From: Cryptomeria japonica
Taxonomy: Eukaryota; Streptophyta; Pinopsida; Cupressales; Cupressaceae
Assembly: GCF_030272615.1 (NCBI RefSeq)
Contig: NC_081408.1
Coordinates: 619,128,476-619,192,475, forward strand
DNA: 64,000 nucleotides
Direction: 5' to 3'
Shown here: positions 58,818 through 64,000 of the stretch, piece by piece
How the letters are laid out: every line of letters starts with the position of its first letter
Position numbering within the stretch: position 1 is the stretch's first letter
Made by a program: the position numbers and the translations under genes
The notes under the pieces: model-generated
Seen by the model: only the letters and a program-made list of their open reading frames with translations
Told to the model about the DNA's origin: nothing
Databases searched by the model: none

Positions 58818-60060
58818 CTATTCTTCTTGCAACACTCCTAGTTTCTTTTTCCAGGTTTTGTTCATATCTGCTTGAACAGTTTCAACATCAATCTTTCCTT
58901 CCAGAGTGACTGGTATGTCATCCGATATGTTCTTTCTTGTTTTGCAGAATCTGGCAATGTGGCCCAGTTTGTTGCAATGATAGCAGACCATTCTAGGTGC
59001 TCTCCATGGTCCATTATTCATGTTACCATTCTTCCTCCTACATGTTGCAGCAGTGTGACCATGACAATGACAAATCAAATAGTTTGCTCTCCATCCGGTT
59101 GCTGCTTGATAGCCACTGCTACCTGACTTATGATTAAAGGTATTAAACCGGTTGGGATTCCGGTTCACAAAAGGTTTCGGACCAACTCCTTGAGTCCTCT
59201 GAGGATATCTTCTAGTGTTGTTCATAACAAACCTGCATTCAGATGCTCTATACCCAAACTTGTTGCATGCATAAATATTACCATTGAACTTATTGGATCT
59301 AGGTACATTGTTTATAAAGTAAGAAAAATTATTGTAGGCTTTGCTCCTAGACACATTAGTAGTATGTCCTTCTTTAAGACAGTTAAAGCAAATAGGTTTT
59401 AACTTTTGCTTACCTTTACCTTTGAATGTCGGTTGCTTCTTCAATGCTTCAGCATTTGCACCAGAGGTCTCACCTTCCTCATGACCGGAGTAACCAAGTC
59501 CATCAGTATTTCAAGGTTTTGCTCTAGCTTAACAGTTGTCTTGTTGAACTTAGCAAGTATTTCCTTTGACTCAGAGAGTTCTTTGGAAATGGTAGCATTT
59601 GTTTCCATCAAGTTTGCATTCTCGGAGATGGCTATGTTCAGTTCTCCTTGCATGTCTTCCTTTTCCACTTTGCTCGCATGGAGTTGAGCAGTTAGGGCAC
59701 TGATTTCTTGCTTTAACTTGGAGATCTCATGATCTTTGTCTTTTATAAGATCTTCAACTTTCCTCCGGTTCTCAAGCTCTTGACACATTCAGATAGTTAG
59801 TCCTTCCAACTCCTTTCTTAGGCTAGAATTGGATTCATTCATCTTTTCTACTTCTTGAATTAGGGCTTCCATGTCCACTTCATCAGAGGAACTATTTTAA
59901 CTTAGCTCCATCAGTTTTTTAGCATGTTCTCTCCTTTTCTCCTGAGAGGCCTTATATTTGACCATAAGTTCATCATAGGCTTCCTCAGACTGAGTGAGCT
60001 GATGAGTAAGTTCCCTCACAGTGTATTCCCCATATCTCTTTCCAAGTGGTTAAACTTATA
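58818..60060 (-). pseudogene. C5 ORF1: coiled coil with CCHC knuckles (gag-like)
   Basis: Coding-like sequence begins soon after the primer site (VRELTHQLTQSEEAYDELM near 60025), runs through a long coiled coil (59788-59500) and, after a one-base frame change near 59510, into a basic region with zinc knuckles: CFNCLKEGHTTNV (last Cys lost), YACNKFGYRASEC (His lost), ICHCHGHTAATC, and intact CYHCNKLGHIARFC near 58990-58945. Ends at 58818. Same layout as C6 ORF1; no capsid core recognised. Confidence 0.8.
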
Positions 60061-60068
60061 GAAAGGTT

Positions 60069-60083
60069 GGCTCTGATACCAAT
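60069..60083 (-). other. Primer binding site of C5
   Basis: ATTGGTATCAGAGCC adjoining the 5' LTR, a full match to the initiator-Met tRNA site of Copia elements. Confidence 0.9.
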
Positions 60084-61265
60084 TAATGAATACTAAGAGG
60101 GGGGGGTGAATTAGTATGCCAAAAATTACTATACTTAAACAATTTACTAGTCTAATAGTAAACCAGTAAAATAGTTTAGCAAACAAACCGGTTAGCACAC
60201 ATGCAAACCAAATAGAAAATAATGCATTCACCCACAGAAGCACAATCACCATAACACAAGAGATTTTGACGTGGAAACCCAAATGGGAAAAACCATGGTG
60301 AGATGAAACTCACAAGTAACTATCTGCAGAATAGGAACCAGGCCAGTTATGGTCAGACTAATTAAGGTCATACAATATTCTTTACCAGAATAGATCCTAT
60401 TAGGAATCTCAATCTCTGTTAGGAGATAAGTCCGATTAAAGACTACCTTGCTAGAGGATTTCAGATCCACAGATGTGAACCACCTTGTTAGAGGATTTAC
60501 AAAAGGCTTTATGGGCCCACTTGGTTAAGGGCTTCAAACTTGTCAAAGATGTCAATAATCAACAAGTGAGTGATCTATCAAATAGCACAAATTGCTTGGT
60601 TAGATCCTTGATAGCTCATTCTTAATGCATTCCATCATTACTTCAGTCTTCAACACATTCACACTCTGCCTTCTCTCGCAGACCTCAACTTCTCTTCTAT
60701 GATCGCACTTGCAAAAACTCATCAACCACCTTAAACCCTAACAACTACCTAAAACCCTAGACATGATGTCCTTATAAAGGAATCTGATTTCATGTCGGTC
60801 CAATAGGATTACAATACAATTTCCTAAGTTTAATTCATCTATACACTTTTGGTAACATGACACAAATGCACCGTCAAAGTGTCGGCACCGTCAAACAATC
60901 GGTGGATGGTAACTCATCACAAAATGCCGGTTGGTAACTCATCACAGATTATTGTCGATTCAAACAAAATACCAGTTTAAGCAAAATAGCGATTGCCGGT
61001 TTGACAAAATGAAGACTGGGAAATATGAGTTGTGCTGCTTCGTTCCTTCGTACCAGTTGAGATCCTCAAACCACTTGGGGTCTTCATACCGCTTGAGATC
61101 AGTAAACACTTTCTGCAAAACACCGATAGTCTAAAGACCATAATACATCATACCTGTTGGAAAAAATACCAGTTGATCTTTAACTCATACATACAAAACG
61201 TGATCTCAAAGAAAGTGTGTGTCCATCAATGACAATCACAACATCAATCATCAAAAATGCCAACA
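60084..61265 (-). repeat. 5' LTR of C5
   Basis: TGTTGGCATTTTTGATG... to ...TATTCATTA (TG...CA changed to TA at the end). LTR motif at 60268-60300. Confidence 0.92.
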
Positions 61266-61270
61266 CAGTG

Positions 61271-62077
61271 CTGACTGCTTCTCTCAAAAAAGTGTGAGCA
61301 ACCTTTCCTTGGATAAGCATTATTCTAGCCGCTTCAACTACAGTCCTGTTATTTCTTTCTGCTATGCCATTCTGTTGTTGTATCCTTGGGGTAGACAACT
61401 GCCTCTTGATACCATTATCTTCACAATACTTATTGAAGTCATCAGAAGTGAATTCTCCTTGTTGATTAGTTCTCAGGCATTTTATCTTTTTACCACTTTC
61501 TTTCTCTTCTAATGCTATGAAAGCTTTGAACTTTCCAAATGCTTCAGACTTGTCTTTCAAGAATGTGACCCACATCATTCTTGAGCAGTCATCAGTAAGA
61601 ATCATAAAATACCTATCTCCCTAAATACTTATAGTTTTCATAGGACCACACAAATCAATATGCACAAGATCAAGTAAATTTTCTGCTGAAAAGGACTTAC
61701 CTTTAAACATTGAGGAAGACATCTTCCCAAGTTGACATTCTCTGCACAAACAATTCTCAGGTATGTTTAGAAAAGGTAATCCTCTTACCACCTTAATTTT
61801 GCTAGCTTTAACAATATTGTCAAAATCCATATGACAGAGTCTCCTATGCCATACAACTGTCGTCAAACTTACCCATTACACACTGACTTATCTTGGCATT
61901 CAACTGAAATAGGTTACCTCTGGTCTACTTACCGGTGGCAATAAGATCACCACTCTTCCCAATTATACTGCAGACTCCGCCTTTGAATTCTAGAACTAGT
62001 CCTTTGTCATTCAGTTGAGCGACACTCAACTAGTTATGCTTAAGACATTCTACCCAGTAGACATCATCTGCTTCTCT
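61271..62077 (-). pseudogene. C4 pol, 5' part: pre-integrase and integrase
   Basis: Minus strand, from 62077: DDVYWVE, then VAQLNDKGLVLEFKGG (region before the gag-pre-integrase), the zinc finger WHRRLCHMDF with CRECQLGKM (about 61855-61730), IDLCGPM and the integrase core (TDDCSRMMWVTFLKDKSEAF; NGIAERNNRTVVEAA). The second catalytic aspartate site reads RTNQQGEF where RTD.GGEF is usual, so it is lost. Frame continues into 53581 after removing C5. Protease is missing upstream. Confidence 0.9.
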
Positions 62078-64000
62078 TCTTCTTCATCCTTTTTCTTCTG
62101 CTCCTCTTCCTACTGCTTCTTCTCCTCTTCCTTTTTCTTTTCTTCAGCTTTCTGCTTCTTTTCTTCTTCATTCTTCTTCTTCTCCTCTTCCTTCTTCCTC
62201 TTCTCCTCTTCATCCTTCTTCTTTTCCTCTTCCTTCTTTCTCTTCTCCTCTTCATCCTTCTTGTTCTCTTGTTCCTTCTTTCTCTTCTCCTCTTCATCCT
62301 TCTTCTTCTCCTCTTCCTTCTTTCTCTTCTCCTCTTCATCCTTCTTCTTCTCCTCTTCATCCTTCTTCTTCTTCTCCTAATCCTTCTTCTTCTTCTTCTC
62401 CTCTTCCTTTTTCCTCTTCTCCTCTTCTTTTCGCCTCTCTTCATCTTTATCCTCCTTTTTCTTCTCCGCTTCTTTCTTTTTCTTCTCTTCCTCTTGTTTT
62501 CTCTTTTCCTCTTCATCTTTCTTCTTTTCCTCTTCCTGTTGCTTCTTTTCCTCTCTTGTCTGCTTCTCCTATTTTGTTCCTTCTGATGGTGTACCCTGAG
62601 TAACATTTTTGCCATCTAAGGCATCAACATCAATGGGTTCCATTTGCTCAGTTACTTGTTCTCCTTCACTGTTGTACGCTTCATCCATTTTAGTGATTTT
62701 CAGAACTTGCTCATCCTTTTTGTTGGCTTGAAGTTCTTTATAAGTATGTAAAGTAGTAGTCATGAGAAGATGATTGTCTTTTTCAACATCATCAATTCTC
62801 CCTTCTAATAACCAGAGTCTTCTCCTTCTAGTGAAGAAGAGTCCTTTGTTCTGGTTAATGACATCAAAAAGCTCAAAATTGGACAAGTCAGGAAATTATT
62901 GGGCAAATACTTTCTCCCTTATTTCCTGTTCCTTCTCTATGGAAATGTGCCATTTGTTGTCTAAATATTTATACAGAGAATCTGGTGTCTCAGATCTAAT
63001 TTCTCAAGGCGACCAGTCATTAACACACAAATACTTAATGATTTCCTGTTCAACTTCTTCTTTTTCATCATCATTGAAGTCATCAAAATAATCAATTAAA
63101 TCATTCAGCAATTTTCTTCTAATATTCTTTATGGTTCTTTGACAATGTGTCAAAGGTTTGTAAGAAGAGATATCAATATTTATCGGTACAAATGTTGCCG
63201 GTTCATTCTTTGTCTTTTTCCTTGTCTACCTAGTCTTTTTAGGCTTTTCTTCAGACACTGTTTCTTCTGAGTCTGGTGAATTGTTCTTTGTCTTCCTCTT
63301 CCTTTCAAAGACTTTGGTAGGTGCCACTTCCAGTTTCTTCTTTATCAGTGACCGCTTGGTCACTTTAGGACTAGCTATAGTAACCGGTGCCGATGTTGAA
63401 GGCACTGCCTTTCCTTTCTTTGTTGAGGGTTCTTTGACCGGTGTCACCCTTTCCAGATAGGTGCCAGTTCTCTTTGCCTTCAGATCAAGAGGTGAGGCAA
63501 GTAGGGTAGAGGCATACCCGTCCAACATATCTTACATCACCTCATAGCCCATAGGCTCCACTTCTTCCTGTCTTGGCTCAATGACCTCCATTATGCATTC
63601 ATCCACGTTGATGGTAAAGCAGATGTCCTCTTTGTATTTCTTGACAATGTCACTGGATATTCTCATCCTTAGGCTCATCTTGCTTCTGAACTCATCAAAG
63701 TACTTGTTCAGAACTTTAGGGTAACCGATTCCAATTGCTTGTAGGCTTTCTTTGATATGCTTGGTGACCAGTTGGTCGGCAGACCACTGAATATCTCCAA
63801 CTCCTGGGAAATAACCTTGGAAGTAGAAGAATAACCCTACCAGTAGTTGTCCAAACTTAAATTTCAATGCATTATCCTGTTTGATTGATTTGAGATTCAA
63901 CAAAATTTGTCTTTGCATGCAAGTGCACAGATCAAACGATGCATCTTCCTTGATCATCTTGTAAGTGGTATTTACCACTGCAGTAGATACAAAGTTAATT
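62078..64000 (-). pseudogene. ORF2 copy joined to C4 pol, partial at window edge
   Basis: Minus strand from 63978: FDLCTCMQRQ, KFGQLLVGL, KVLNKYFDEFR, KYKEDICFTI, then the basic part (KVFERKRKTK, 63320-63290), FFTRRRRLWLLEGR near 62845-62800 and TEQMEPIDVDALDG. It is one frame with a few stops, then a Lys/Glu-rich tract of about 160 codons to 62080. It is a close relative of C5 ORF2 but lacks its C-terminal helices: the tract runs directly into Copia pol. The start is beyond the window. Confidence 0.78.
62080..62560 (-). repeat. Lys/Glu-rich repeat coding tract in the C4 ORF2 copy
   Basis: Units of about 36 bp coding EEEKRKKEEEKKKD, longer and more regular than in C5. Frames in the other five phases (Ser/Phe, Leu/Phe or Arg/Lys rich) are by-products. 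Confidence 0.85.

Larger units (their letters stand above)
53587..61265 (-). mobile_element. Copia-type element without pol, C5, nested in C4 integrase
   Basis: 5' LTR 60084-61265, primer site 60069-60083, ORF1, promoter candidate, ORF2, 3' UTR with three purine motifs, 3' LTR 53587-54756. Target duplication CAGTG at 53582-53586 and 61266-61270. Total 7,679 bp. Removing it with one duplication (7,684 bp) brings the two halves of C4 integrase into the same frame. No pol domain inside. Confidence 0.93.
49851..64000 (-). mobile_element. Copia element C4, inserted in G3, running off the window
   Basis: 3' LTR 49851-51243, 3' UTR, Copia pol with RNase H, RT and integrase (51478-53581 and 61271-62077), then ORF2-like sequence (62078-64000). 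It interrupts G3 just before gag; the expected duplication is GATGT (49846-49850), whose partner lies outside. C5 sits in its integrase. The join of ORF2 to pol at 62077 is unusual. Confidence 0.85.

Noticed and set aside
62015-62586. Ser/Phe-rich and Leu/Phe-rich plus-strand frames, and an Arg/Lys-rich minus frame
   Set aside because: Other phases of the Lys/Glu repeat of the ORF2 copy; the Lys/Glu phase continues the upstream ORF2 frame.

Overview
This is nuclear DNA from a vascular plant with a large, repeat-filled genome. A gymnosperm (conifer-like) is my best guess, from the old, deeply nested Ty3/Tat and Ty1/Copia layers and the AT-rich leaders, but nothing here proves the taxon. I found no ordinary host gene, rRNA, tRNA or CRISPR. 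Nearly all of the window is LTR retrotransposons, and almost every reading frame is broken by stops and indels.

Layout. (1) 1-955: 3' end of a Copia-like element (C0, + strand). (2) 956-1753: microsatellite and unassigned DNA. (3) 1754-29353: a Ty3/Tat-type element, G2 (+). It is interrupted by a second, diverged Tat-type element G1 (3883-15028, +) and by a solo Copia LTR (26404-27824, -). (4) 29354-49850: Tat-type element G3 (-), apparently inserted tail-to-tail into the 3' LTR of G2. It is interrupted by C6 (41606-48117, -), a Copia-type element without pol. (5) 49851-64000 and beyond: Copia element C4 (-), inserted in G3. Its integrase gene is split by C5 (53587-61265, -), another Copia-type element without pol. 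Target-site duplications support most of these joins: CTTTC for C6, CAGTG for C5, CATAC for the solo LTR, and a one-mismatch ATAAG/AAAAG for G1. The deepest visible nest is G2 > G3 > C4 > C5.

How the parts work. The Tat elements have gag, protease, reverse transcriptase, RNase H, a second archaeal-type RNase H and integrase in one frame. G1 and G3 also carry an antisense plant-mobile-domain (PMD) gene between pol and the 3' LTR. C5 and C6 keep LTRs, tRNA-iMet primer site, polypurine tract and a coiled-coil/CCHC ORF1, but where pol should be they have a long unfamiliar ORF2 (about 1,050 codons). ORF2 has an N-terminal globular part, a basic stretch, a variable middle that in C5 and C4 is a Lys/Glu-rich helix, and a C-terminal coiled coil. 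It is preceded by what looks like its own promoter. A third ORF2 copy lies at the right edge, joined directly to Copia pol in C4. I regard this ORF2 family as the best candidate for an undescribed system in the window.
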